DNA of 63,091 nt, from contig CALWWW010000011.1 of the NCBI GenBank assembly GCA_944385365.1, positions 1 through 63,091 of the forward strand, given 5' to 3'. Positions within the stretch are counted from its first letter, which is position 1; each line of letters begins with the position of its first letter. The stretch comes from an uncultured Oscillospiraceae bacterium (GTDB lineage Bacteria; Bacillota; Clostridia; Oscillospirales; Oscillospiraceae). Below the pieces are notes generated by a model. It saw only the letters and a list, made by a program, of their open reading frames with translations. It was not told the DNA's origin and made no database searches. The position numbers and the translations under genes were made by a program. Positions 1 through 7,491 of this stretch are shown here, piece by piece.

Positions 1-126
1 CTCCATTTTGAAGTTTCAAAAGGCGGAGCTTGGGGGAAGGGCCTGCGGGCCCCTCACCCCAAACCCCCTCCTCAACAGGGGAATGGTCACGCCGCCTTCG
101 GCGGACGCTCCTGGAGGCGACAGCCG
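1..126. other. Unassigned GC-rich segment at window start
   Basis: No gene is recognised here. The segment has short hairpins (GGGCC/GGCCC near 43-56 and CCGCC-TTC-GGCGG near 101-113) and runs of C and G. The frame of the following response regulator stays open through it to base 1, but the encoded residues are Pro/Gly/Arg-rich and do not resemble the start of a receiver domain. It may be a repeat or junction sequence that replaced the 5' end of the regulator, or an assembly edge. Confidence 0.4.
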
Positions 127-720
127 ATGCGGGAGTTGGAGTACGAAGCGCCGACGTATCTGGAGGCCGGAAATTACGACGCGGTGATTCTGGACATTAT
201 GATGCCCAAGCTGGACGGGCTGGAAGCGCTGCGGCGTCTGCGGCAGCAGGGCAACGCCATTCCCGTTCTGCTGCTAACCGCCAAATCGGAGGTGGCGGAC
301 AAGGTCACCGGCCTGGACATGGGGGCCAACGACTATCTGACCAAGCCCTTTTCCACCGCTGAACTGCTGGCCCGCATTCGGGCCATGACCCGGAGCCAGG
401 CCGGGGGCCAGGTGACCAGCCGCCTCACCCTGGGCAATATCACGCTGGATCAGGCCACCTTTGAGTTGTCCTCCCCCCACGGCAGTTTTCGTCTGGCCAA
501 CAAAGAATATCAGATGATGGAGCTGCTGCTGCGCAATCCCCGGCAGCTCATTCCCACGGAGCGGTTCCTGGAGCGGATTTGGGGCTATGACAGCGAGGTG
601 GAATTGAATGTGGTTTGGGTTTACATCTCCTATCTGCGCAAGAAGCTGGCCGCCCTGAAAGCGGACATTCAGATCAAAGCCACCCGAAACGCCGGTTACT
701 CTCTGGAGGAACGGCCATGA
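127..720 (+). CDS. OmpR/PhoB-family response regulator, 5'-truncated
   Basis: DNA-binding response regulator of a two-component system. The visible receiver half begins at its second or third beta strand: the likely phospho-acceptor is Asp23 in VILDIMMPK, followed by the LTAKSE threonine/serine region and the KPF lysine loop. The winged-helix output domain occupies roughly residues 100-195 and ends normally in NAGYSLEE. About 30 residues are missing compared with the usual 220-230, including the N-terminal acidic pair that binds Mg2+. The Met at 127 is only the first ATG in an open frame and has no convincing ribosome binding site. The kinase start overlaps the stop by 4 nt. As drawn it may not be phosphorylatable; it may be a pseudogene or a chimeric assembly edge. 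Confidence 0.75.
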   Translation: MRELEYEAPTYLEAGNYDAVILDIMMPKLDGLEALRRLRQQGNAIPVLLLTAKSEVADKVTGLDMGANDYLTKPFSTAELLARIRAMTRSQAGGQVTSRLTLGNITLDQATFELSSPHGSFRLANKEYQMMELLLRNPRQLIPTERFLERIWGYDSEVELNVVWVYISYLRKKLAALKADIQIKATRNAGYSLEERP

Positions 721-1994
721 TCAAAAAACTGCGCCGCAAACTCATTGTGGCCTGTATGGTCTCTCTGACCGTGGTTCTGACTGTGATTCTGGGCGGCGTC
801 AACATCATGAGCTATCAGAAAGTCATTGCCGACGCCGACACGGTGCTTACCCTGTTGGGCAGCAACGACGGCACCTTCCCCAAAAACCGCAGCGGGCCGA
901 GAATCCCGCCGGAGGGGGACCCGCCTGCGGACGGCGGGACGGGGAACCGAGCGTTCTTCTTCCCCAAGGAGCTGTCGCCGGAAACGCCCTATGAATCCCG
1001 CTTTTTCTCCGTTCTTCTGGATGAAAACAACCAGGTACTCCAGACCGATACCGGCCAGATTGCCGCCGTGGACGCGGAGACGGCGGCGGTGTACGCCCAG
1101 TCGGTGGCAGAGTCGGGACAAACCAGCGGATTCCGGGACGATTACCGCTATCTGATGCTGGCCGAGGGGGGCAACACACGGATTATTTTTCTGAACTGCG
1201 GCCGGAGCCTGTCCGCATTCCGCACCACCCTGCTGGCCAGTGTGGCCCTGTCGCTGCTGGGCCTTCTGGCGGTGCTGGCGCTGCTGCTGATTTTGTCCCA
1301 CCGCATTGTCCGCCCTATGGCCGAAAGCTACGAAAAGCAGAAACAGTTTATCACCGACGCGGGCCACGAATTAAAAACCCCCATGACCATCATCGGCGCC
1401 GATGTGGATTTGGCCGAGATGGAGTGCGGCGAAAACCAATGGCTCAGCGACATTCGCCGCCAGGCCCAGCGTCTGACCGGTCTGACCAACGACCTGATCT
1501 ACCTCTCCCGGATGGAGGAGGAGCAGCCCCGGCTGCAATGGATTGAATTTCCCCTCTCCGATATGGCCGAGGAGATGGCCCAGTCCTTCCAGGCACTGGC
1601 CCGGAGCCAAGAAAAGGAGCTGATTCCGTCCATTCAGCCCATGCTCTCCTGCTGCGGGGATGAAAAGTCCCTGCGGCAGCTGTTTTCCATCCTGCTGGAC
1701 AACGCCCTGAAATATTCCCCCTCCGGCGGCCGTCTGGAACTGCGGCTGGAGCGGCAGGGGCGGCGTGTACAGCTCACCGTGTCCAATACCACATCGGAGC
1801 CGGTGGAACCGGAGAAGCTCCCCCATCTCTTTGACCGCTTTTACCGTTCCGACCAGTCCCGGAACAGCCAGACAGGCGGCTACGGTCTGGGCCTGTCCAT
1901 TGCCAGAAGCATCGTCCTGGCCCACAAGGGCAAAATCCGGGCGGAAAGCCGGGATGGACAGTCGTTGTCGGTGATTGTGACGCTGCCAATTTAA
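717..1994 (+). CDS. Sensor histidine kinase
   Basis: Membrane-bound sensor kinase, 425 residues, partner of the regulator upstream (ATGA overlap at 717-720, with GGAGG just upstream). One membrane segment lies at about residues 9-28 and a second at about 165-190, bracketing an extracytoplasmic region with no recognised sensor fold. The dimerisation/phosphoacceptor helix has the H-box GHELKTPMT with the phosphorylated His near residue 218. The ATPase domain shows the N-box LLDNALKYSP, a DRFYR F-box-like stretch and the G-box YGLGLSIA. All kinase motifs look intact, unlike those of its partner. The signal sensed cannot be told from sequence. Confidence 0.9.
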   Translation: MIKKLRRKLIVACMVSLTVVLTVILGGVNIMSYQKVIADADTVLTLLGSNDGTFPKNRSGPRIPPEGDPPADGGTGNRAFFFPKELSPETPYESRFFSVLLDENNQVLQTDTGQIAAVDAETAAVYAQSVAESGQTSGFRDDYRYLMLAEGGNTRIIFLNCGRSLSAFRTTLLASVALSLLGLLAVLALLLILSHRIVRPMAESYEKQKQFITDAGHELKTPMTIIGADVDLAEMECGENQWLSDIRRQAQRLTGLTNDLIYLSRMEEEQPRLQWIEFPLSDMAEEMAQSFQALARSQEKELIPSIQPMLSCCGDEKSLRQLFSILLDNALKYSPSGGRLELRLERQGRRVQLTVSNTTSEPVEPEKLPHLFDRFYRSDQSRNSQTGGYGLGLSIARSIVLAHKGKIRAESRDGQSLSVIVTLPI

Positions 1995-2086
1995 TTTTTA
2001 TTTTTTAACTTCAATTATGGTTTGCGGTTTATTCTTATGGCAGAAACAGAAACACAACGCACCCATTTGGGAAAGGAGCTTGCCAT

Positions 2087-3148
2087 ATGAATGACCAAAT
2101 GCAGAAAACCAGTTGGAATGAACCCTCGCAGACCATGGACCACGGCGCGCCGGAGCAGCCCCGCCGTCCCCAGCGGAAACAGCACAGAATCTTGCGGCGG
2201 CTGACCGCCCTGACCCTCAGCGCGGTACTGTTTGGGACCGTGTCGGCGGGTACCTTTTATGGCATGAATCAGCTGCTGCCCCAGGAGGATTCCGGCACAA
2301 CAGCCGTCTCCACGGCCAGCAGCACCGAGGACGCCTTCCTCTCCAATCTGTCCAGTACCGCTTATTCCGGCGTCCGCTACGGTATGGATGTATCCGATAT
2401 CGCAGCCGATGCCCTGCCCAGCGTGGTGGCCATCACCAATATTTCCGTCCAGGAGGTCAACAGCTTCTTTCACCGGTACGGAGCCAACGGCGGCGGTGAA
2501 CCGCTGCTGCAAGAGACCACCAGCTGCGGTTCCGGCATCCTGATTGCCAACGACGGCACATACTTCTATATTGTCACCAACGCCCATGTGGTAGAGGATG
2601 CCAGCACCCTCTCCGTCAGCTTTGTCGATCATTCGGTCTATGAGGCCCAGCTGTGCGGCACCGACACCGAACTGGACCTGGCGGTGCTCAAGGTTGCCGT
2701 CTCCGACCTGTCCGCCGACACCCTTTCACAGATTGCAGTGATTACAGTGGGCGATTCCGATGAACTGGCGGTGGGTGAGCAGGTCGTGGCCATCGGCAAC
2801 GCCCTGGGCTATGGTCAATCGGTGACCACCGGCATTGTCAGCGCCCTGGACCGCAGCATGACCAGCGACAGCGGCACCACTTCCACCTACATCCAGACCG
2901 ACGCGGCCATCAACCCCGGCAACCGCGGCGGCGCTTTGCTGAATCTGGACGGGGAACTGGTGGGCATCAACACGGCCAAAGTCGCGGACACCGATGTGGA
3001 GGGCATCGGCTACGCCATCCCCATTTCCGATGTCATGGAACGGATTGCAGAACTGATGACCCAGACCACAGACCTGAGCCAGACCAATTCCACCCAGTCG
3101 TCGGGAACCGCTGGTTTCGGCTGGCGCGGAACTGCCCCCATGGCATAA
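2087..3148 (+). CDS. HtrA/DegP-like protein with Ser-to-Arg active site, no PDZ
   Basis: Trypsin-fold (S1C) envelope protein, 353 residues, preceded by AAAGGAG eight bases before ATG. A cytoplasmic Pro/Arg-rich tail is followed by one membrane segment (about residues 40-62), then the protease fold. His167 (TNAHVV) and Asp197 (ELDLAVL) of the catalytic triad are present, but the GNSGG nucleophile motif reads NPGNRGG, with Arg280 (codon CGC at 2924-2926) in place of Ser. The protein ends shortly after the protease fold in a Ser/Thr/Gly tail, so the PDZ domain usual in DegP/HtrA is absent. An AGC-to-CGC change would suffice for the substitution. It is probably a non-catalytic chaperone-like or decaying paralogue. 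It follows the two-component pair and may belong to its regulon; that link is inference. Confidence 0.88.
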   Translation: MNDQMQKTSWNEPSQTMDHGAPEQPRRPQRKQHRILRRLTALTLSAVLFGTVSAGTFYGMNQLLPQEDSGTTAVSTASSTEDAFLSNLSSTAYSGVRYGMDVSDIAADALPSVVAITNISVQEVNSFFHRYGANGGGEPLLQETTSCGSGILIANDGTYFYIVTNAHVVEDASTLSVSFVDHSVYEAQLCGTDTELDLAVLKVAVSDLSADTLSQIAVITVGDSDELAVGEQVVAIGNALGYGQSVTTGIVSALDRSMTSDSGTTSTYIQTDAAINPGNRGGALLNLDGELVGINTAKVADTDVEGIGYAIPISDVMERIAELMTQTTDLSQTNSTQSSGTAGFGWRGTAPMA

Positions 3149-3175
3149 CAGAATCCATCCCATATCGCACAAAAG

Positions 3176-3214
3176 CAGCCAGCGAGCGCCACAGTAAATG
3201 GCGCTCGCTGGCTG
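3176..3214 (+). terminator. Hairpin after the HtrA-like gene
   Basis: A perfect 16 bp stem (3176-3191 with 3199-3214) around a 7 nt loop is followed by only TTTG. The stem is very stable but the U-tract is weak, so this is a probable but imperfect intrinsic terminator. Confidence 0.6.
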
Positions 3215-3283
3215 TTTGCTATGGTACTGCCATGGGCGGCGGGATTGGACGGGCCATTGACAGTACCATGGATGGGACGGTAA

Positions 3284-3373
3284 GATAAAGGCAGCGACGG
3301 CCTGCGTCCGGTGAGTTTCAAGCTGGAAGCCACGGACGAGGTCTCTCAAATCCAATACACCCCGGTTCGGTGA
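3284..3373 (+). pseudogene. C-terminal remnant of a TIGR04076-type gene
   Basis: Just after an in-frame TAA the sequence encodes DGLRPVSFKLEATDE and then a short tail to TGA at 3371-3373. This closely matches the end of the intact TIGR04076 gene at 4081-4130 (GFRPVSFLVEALDE). No start codon or N-terminal part is present, so it looks like the last ~25 codons of a lost or rearranged paralogue left in front of the operon. Confidence 0.55.
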
Positions 3374-3410
3374 CGGCACACGCCACCCGACAATATAAGG
3401 AGCACCCACT

Positions 3411-3821
3411 ATGATTCGAGACATCTGCAAAGACGAGACCTTTCTCGCCCAAAAGGCCGAGCCCGCCACGCCGGACGACCTTCCCGTTGCCGCCGACCTG
3501 CTGGAAACCCTGGAATACCACAAAAACGGCTGTGTGGGCATGGCGGCCAATATGATCGGCGTCAACAAGCGGATCATTGCCTTTGACAACGAAGGCACCT
3601 ATATGGTCATGTTCAACCCGGAACTGGTGAAAAAATCCGGCCCCTATGACGCGGAGGAGGGCTGTCTCTCCCTCACCGGCACCCGTCCGGCCAAGCGCTG
3701 GCAGTCCATCAAGGTCCGCTGGCAGAATGAGCAGTTCCAGGTACGGCTGAAAACCTTTACCGGCTGGACCGCCCAGATCATTCAGCACGAGCTGGACCAC
3801 TGCGAGGGGATTCTCATATGA
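3411..3821 (+). CDS. def: Peptide deformylase, short divergent form
   Basis: Predicted metallo-deformylase removing the formyl group from nascent N-termini. At 136 residues it is shorter than typical enzymes (150-180). Motif 2 EEGCLSL and motif 3 HELDH provide the metal-binding Cys and the two His plus Glu. Motif 1, normally GxGxAAxQ, reads GMAANMIG, with Asn in place of the catalytic Gln. AAGGAG lies eight bases before ATG. It is the first gene of a coupled operon with a TIGR04076 gene, SDR, flavodoxin, hydrolase and DUF5714-ArsC, an unusual setting for a translation housekeeping gene, so an auxiliary role is possible. The fold assignment is secure; activity is inferred. Confidence 0.88.
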   Translation: MIRDICKDETFLAQKAEPATPDDLPVAADLLETLEYHKNGCVGMAANMIGVNKRIIAFDNEGTYMVMFNPELVKKSGPYDAEEGCLSLTGTRPAKRWQSIKVRWQNEQFQVRLKTFTGWTAQIIQHELDHCEGILI

Positions 3822-4132
3822 AAAAATGCAAGATCACCGTCATGCGCATGGCCCGGTATGAGGACCTGATGGCCCAGTACGAAAACCCCATCACCCACGC
3901 CTGCGATATGGCGGTGGGGCAGGTCTTTATTGCCAACGGCTGGGAGAAGCCTGAGGGCTTTTGTCAAAGCGCCTGGGACACCCTCTCCCCCTTTGTGCTG
4001 GCCCTGAGCCACGGCGGCGGAAATTTTTACGACGGCTGGATGCAGAATCCCAAGTCCGCCATGCTCTCCTGCAACGACGGGTTTCGTCCGGTGAGCTTTC
4101 TGGTGGAAGCGTTGGACGAGGACGCGGAGTGA
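3818..4132 (+). CDS. TIGR04076 family protein
   Basis: Small cytosolic protein of 104 residues with no known biochemical function. The family signature is visible: a KKCKITV N-terminus, a VGQVFI segment, a CQSAWDTLSPFVLAL block and a terminal CNDGFRPVSF motif with a conserved Cys. Its ATG overlaps the deformylase stop (ATGA), indicating translational coupling. A broken copy of its C-terminus lies just upstream of the operon at about 3284-3373. Paired Cys and the flavodoxin two genes on suggest a redox or cofactor-related role, but that is inference. Confidence 0.8.
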   Translation: MKKCKITVMRMARYEDLMAQYENPITHACDMAVGQVFIANGWEKPEGFCQSAWDTLSPFVLALSHGGGNFYDGWMQNPKSAMLSCNDGFRPVSFLVEALDEDAE

Positions 4133-4158
4133 GGTAATCCTATGATGTTTGAAAAAAA

Positions 4159-4860
4159 GTGGCCGTCGTCACCGGCGGCGCGCGGGGCATCGGCAAGGCC
4201 ATTGTGGAGGAGTTTCAGAAAGAGGGCGCTGCGGTATGTGTCATCGATCTGCTGCCCAACGACTATTTTGTGGGCGATCTGGCCGACCAGACTGTTTTGG
4301 AGGACTTCGCCCGGAAAGTTCTGGCCGACCACGGCCATGTGGACTATCTTATCAACAACGCCCTGCCCCTGATGAAAGGCATCGACGACTGTACCTATGA
4401 CGAGTTCAACTACGCCCTGCGGGTGGGCGTCACCGCGCCCTTTTACCTTTCCAAGCTGTTCGCGCCCCATTTCGCCCCCGGCGGGGCCATTGTGAACATC
4501 TCCTCATCCCGGGACCGGATGAGCCAGCCCCAGACGGAAAGCTACACGGCGGCCAAAGGCGGCATTGCCGCGTTGACCCATGCCCTGGCCGTAACTTTCC
4601 GCGGCAAAGTGCGGGTCAACTCCATCTCCCCCGGCTGGATTGACACCGATTATACCGTCTATGAGGGCCCGGACGCCATCCAGCAGCCCGCGGGCCGGGT
4701 GGGCAATCCCCTGGACATCGCCAATATGGTGCTGTATCTCTGCTCAGACAAGGCGGGCTTTCTCACCGGCGAGAATATCTGCATCGACGGCGGCATGACC
4801 CGTCAGATGATCTACCACAACGATTTCGGCTGGACGCTGCAAGGGGGAAACCCGGAATGA
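4159..4860 (+). CDS. SDR-family oxidoreductase, start disrupted by A7 tract
   Basis: NAD(P)-dependent short-chain dehydrogenase, about 234 residues. It has the Rossmann motif TGGARGIG, NNA, the active-site Ser in NISSS, YTAAK (YxxxK), and the SPGWIDT region after the catalytic domain. The annotated frame opens at GTG 4159. However, the well-placed ribosome binding site (GAGTGAGG) serves ATG 4142, whose frame gives MMFEKK and then leaves the SDR frame at a run of seven A (4152-4158). With six A the two would join as one normal SDR start. The gene is therefore a slippage-prone, frameshifted or sequencing-error case, or it starts at GTG. Its 3' end overlaps the flavodoxin start by 4 nt. Substrate unknown. 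Confidence 0.82.
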   Translation: MAVVTGGARGIGKAIVEEFQKEGAAVCVIDLLPNDYFVGDLADQTVLEDFARKVLADHGHVDYLINNALPLMKGIDDCTYDEFNYALRVGVTAPFYLSKLFAPHFAPGGAIVNISSSRDRMSQPQTESYTAAKGGIAALTHALAVTFRGKVRVNSISPGWIDTDYTVYEGPDAIQQPAGRVGNPLDIANMVLYLCSDKAGFLTGENICIDGGMTRQMIYHNDFGWTLQGGNPE

Positions 4861-5315
4861 AAACCGCCATCTGTTACTATTCCCGCCACCACGGCAACAC
4901 CCGCAAGGTTTTGGAAGCCATGGCCGAAGCGGGCGGGGTCGATCTCTTCGATGTGAGCGCCGGTCAGCCCGTCCGGCTGGAAGAATATGACTGCATCGGC
5001 TTCGCGTCCGGCATCTATGGGTTTGAGATGCACAAATCAGTAGTAGAATTGGCCCGGCAGTCTCTTCCCCAGGGAAAACCGGTATTTTTCGTCTATACCT
5101 ACGGATTAAAGGCCGGTACCGGGGCCAAGGCCCTCCATGGGATTGCAGCGGAGAAGCACTGTCCCGTGCTGGGTGAATTTTCCTGCAAAGGCTATGACAC
5201 CTTCGGCCCCTTCAAGCTGGTGGGCGGGACCGCCAAGGGCCACCCGGACGATCAGGACCTGGAAAACGCCCGCCGGTTTTATCGAGGGCTTCAAAATGGA
5301 AAGGCAAACGCATGA
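4857..5315 (+). CDS. Flavodoxin family protein
   Basis: FMN-binding electron carrier of 152 residues. The N-terminal phosphate-binding loop reads YYSRHHGNTRKV, corresponding to the flavodoxin T/SxTGNT motif, and FASGIYGFEMHKSV supplies the 60s loop around the isoalloxazine ring. Helix-strand alternation follows the flavodoxin fold. It is coupled by ATGA overlaps both upstream (SDR) and downstream (hydrolase). It is a plausible electron donor for another product of the operon; the partner is not known. Confidence 0.87.
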   Translation: MKTAICYYSRHHGNTRKVLEAMAEAGGVDLFDVSAGQPVRLEEYDCIGFASGIYGFEMHKSVVELARQSLPQGKPVFFVYTYGLKAGTGAKALHGIAAEKHCPVLGEFSCKGYDTFGPFKLVGGTAKGHPDDQDLENARRFYRGLQNGKANA

Positions 5316-6001
5316 ACACAGAACAAGTTTTGATCGGTACAATTCCTGCCGTTTTATACGGTGCGCCTGCGGAGCAGGGATACCTGTTTCTCCACGGCCA
5401 GATGGGCTATAAAGAGGAAGCTGAAGCCTTTGCCCAGGTGGTCTGCCCAAAAGGATATCAAGTGCTGTCCATCGACCTGCCCGGCCATGGAGCGCGTCAG
5501 GACCGGGGCGAGGAATTGACGCCCTGGACAGCGGTCCCCGACATTCAAGCGGCGCTGGGTTGGGTAGCCCCTCGCTGGCACACCGTCTCCCTCCGGGCCA
5601 CCAGCATCGGGGCGTACTTTGCCATGCTGGCCGTTGATGCCCCGGCACGCGCCCTTTTGGTCTCTCCCGTCCTGGACATGGAAGCCCTGATTCAAACCAT
5701 GATGGGCTGGGCCGGCGTGACCGAGCGCCAGTTGCAGGAACAGGGAACCATTGCCACCACCTTCGGCCAGACGTTGTCCTGGAACTACCTGTGCTGGGTA
5801 CGGGAACACCCGGTCCACCAGTGGACCTGTCCCGTCCGCATTCTCTACGGAAGTAAGGACAATTTAACGCCCCGTCCAATGGTTGAAGCATATGCCCGGC
5901 AGCACAGCGCCGGGCTGACCGTGATGGAGGGTGGAGAGCACTGGTTCCATACCCCCGAACAACTGGCCGTACTGCGAAACTGGGAGGAGACTGAGACATG
6001 A
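5312..6001 (+). CDS. Alpha/beta hydrolase
   Basis: Cytosolic alpha/beta-hydrolase fold enzyme of 229 residues. The oxyanion strand is LFLHGQMGYK, the nucleophile elbow is ATSIGAY (Ser in an A-x-S-x-G context rather than G-x-S-x-G), the acid is Asp in YGSKDNLTP, and the base is His in GGEHWFH. The lid region (about residues 120-165) is helical. ATGA overlaps tie it to the flavodoxin before it and the DUF5714-ArsC gene after it. It resembles serine esterases or acyl hydrolases; the substrate is unknown. Confidence 0.85.
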   Translation: MNTEQVLIGTIPAVLYGAPAEQGYLFLHGQMGYKEEAEAFAQVVCPKGYQVLSIDLPGHGARQDRGEELTPWTAVPDIQAALGWVAPRWHTVSLRATSIGAYFAMLAVDAPARALLVSPVLDMEALIQTMMGWAGVTERQLQEQGTIATTFGQTLSWNYLCWVREHPVHQWTCPVRILYGSKDNLTPRPMVEAYARQHSAGLTVMEGGEHWFHTPEQLAVLRNWEETET

Positions 6002-7098
6002 GCAAAGAAGAATGTTTGATCTGCAAAGCACCGCTGGAATATCTGGTGCAGGACCAGATGATGGAGTGCGCCATCTGCCACAAGCAAGAGCCCAGCAAAA
6101 CCCGCTGCATCAACGGACACTATGTATGCAGCGACTGCCACACCCAGGGCATGGACAGCATTTTCGGTCTGTGTCTCTCGGAGACCTCCACGGACCCTGT
6201 TGCCATTCTCCGGCGGATGATGGACCTGCCGTTCTGCCATATGCACGGCCCGGAACACCATGTGATGGTGGGCGCGGCCCTGCTCACCGCCTATAAAAAC
6301 GCCGGGGGCGTTCTGGATTTGGAAGCAGCCCTGCACGAGATGTACAGCCGGGGCAAGGCCGTTCCCGGCGGCGCCTGCGGCTTTTGGGGCGCCTGCGGCG
6401 CGGGCATCAGCGCGGGGCAGTTTCTGGCCATTGCCACGGAGTCCACGCCCCTGGCCCAGGAGCCCTGGGGATTGAGCAATCAGATGACCGGCCGGGCCCT
6501 GGACAGCATCGGCAAGGTGGGCGGCCCCCGCTGCTGCAAGCGGGATTCCTATTTGGCCATTCTGGCCGCCGTGGACTTTGCGCGGGAACATCTGGGGGTG
6601 TCCATGACGCGGACCGTCCCCGTCTGCACCTATCTGAAACAGAACAACCAGTGCATCGGCAAACGCTGCCCCTTTGCGCCCATCAACCGCAAACGCCCCA
6701 AGGTGGCCTTTCTCTGCGTCCATAACTCCTGCCGCAGTCAGATGGCGGAAGCACTGGGAAAGCATCTGGCCGGGGATGTATTCGAGAGTTTTTCCGCCGG
6801 GACCGAACCCGGCGCGCAGATCAACCCCGACGCGGTGCGTCTGATGCGGCAGGTCTACGGCATTGACATGGCCCAGTCCCAGCACAATAAGCCCCTTTCC
6901 GCCCTGCCGGCGGTGGATATTGTGGTCACCATGGGCTGCAATATTCAGTGTCCCACCCTGCCCTGCTCCCATCGGGAGGACTGGGGTCTGGACGACCCCA
7001 CCGGCCAGCCGGACAGCGCGTTCCTCGCTGTCATGAAACAGATCGAGGAAAAAGTTTTGGACCTGAAACGCCGCGTGGAAGCAGGCCAACTGGGATAA
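5998..7098 (+). CDS. DUF5714 - thioredoxin-type arsenate reductase fusion
   Basis: Two-domain protein of 366 residues. Residues about 1-235 match DUF5714: a CLIC...CAIC zinc-ribbon-like start with CNGHYVC-type Cys/His pairs, FCHMHGPEHH, GGACGFWGACGAG, GGPRCCKRDS and a CIGKRCPF motif, giving many putative metal ligands. Residues about 238-366 are a low-molecular-weight phosphatase-fold ArsC with the P-loop CVHNSCRS and the later Cys pair in MGCNIQCPTLPC, the three-Cys layout of thioredoxin-coupled arsenate reductases. The two are normally separate proteins. It is the last gene of the coupled operon and is followed by a terminator. The fusion suggests that a DUF5714 product or metal centre is linked to oxyanion or thiol chemistry. 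No arsenite pump or ArsR is nearby, so arsenic resistance is only one possibility. Confidence 0.85.
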   Translation: MSKEECLICKAPLEYLVQDQMMECAICHKQEPSKTRCINGHYVCSDCHTQGMDSIFGLCLSETSTDPVAILRRMMDLPFCHMHGPEHHVMVGAALLTAYKNAGGVLDLEAALHEMYSRGKAVPGGACGFWGACGAGISAGQFLAIATESTPLAQEPWGLSNQMTGRALDSIGKVGGPRCCKRDSYLAILAAVDFAREHLGVSMTRTVPVCTYLKQNNQCIGKRCPFAPINRKRPKVAFLCVHNSCRSQMAEALGKHLAGDVFESFSAGTEPGAQINPDAVRLMRQVYGIDMAQSQHNKPLSALPAVDIVVTMGCNIQCPTLPCSHREDWGLDDPTGQPDSAFLAVMKQIEEKVLDLKRRVEAGQLG

Positions 7099-7108
7099 TT
7101 CCATGAAA

Positions 7109-7140
7109 AAACCCGCCCGGAGTGCGTTCCGGGCGGGTTT
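7109..7140. terminator. Bidirectional terminator
   Basis: A 13 bp stem (7109-7121 with 7128-7140) rich in G/C. On the minus strand it is followed by six T, so it is a strong terminator for the gene at 7142-7348; in the plus direction it closes the operon with a shorter T run. Confidence 0.85.
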
Positions 7141-7141
7141 G

Positions 7142-7348
7142 TTATTCTGCCTGTTGTTCCAACTCCCGTTCAATCAGGGATACGGCGATGGTAAACGCCT
7201 GAATCCGCCGGTTGGCCAGGGTGATTTGGGATTTATACCGGGCGGGGTTCTCCTTTCCCTCCAGGGTTTTGACGGTCTCCCGCAGCTTGTGCAGGGTGTA
7301 ATCAATCTGCCGTTTGGCTTCCAGCAGTTCTTCTTTGGAATAGGTCAT
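7142..7348 (-). CDS. Small coiled-coil hypothetical protein
   Basis: Unrecognised 68-residue protein starting at an ATG with AGGAGG upstream. It is almost entirely charged alpha-helix (Lys/Glu/Leu-rich, heptad-like), probably a coiled coil, with no membrane segment or Cys. It is a monocistronic minus-strand gene bounded by the bidirectional terminator. No function can be proposed. Confidence 0.7.
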   Translation of the reverse strand: MTYSKEELLEAKRQIDYTLHKLRETVKTLEGKENPARYKSQITLANRRIQAFTIAVSLIERELEQQAE

Positions 7349-7491
7349 GTAGTGCCTCCTGTGAAACGCGATTGGCCCCGGACGGGGCCGGTGTTAAGAA
7401 TCCGGGCGAACCTGACGGGTTTCCCTGGTGGATTTTTGCCGGGCCGGGCGGTATACTGGGAGACAGAATTTGACGATAGGAGGACGATACT

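Noticed and set aside
5998-7098. Arsenic resistance operon
   Set aside because: Only an ArsC domain is present; no ArsR-type repressor, arsenite transporter or arsenate-responsive promoter is visible.
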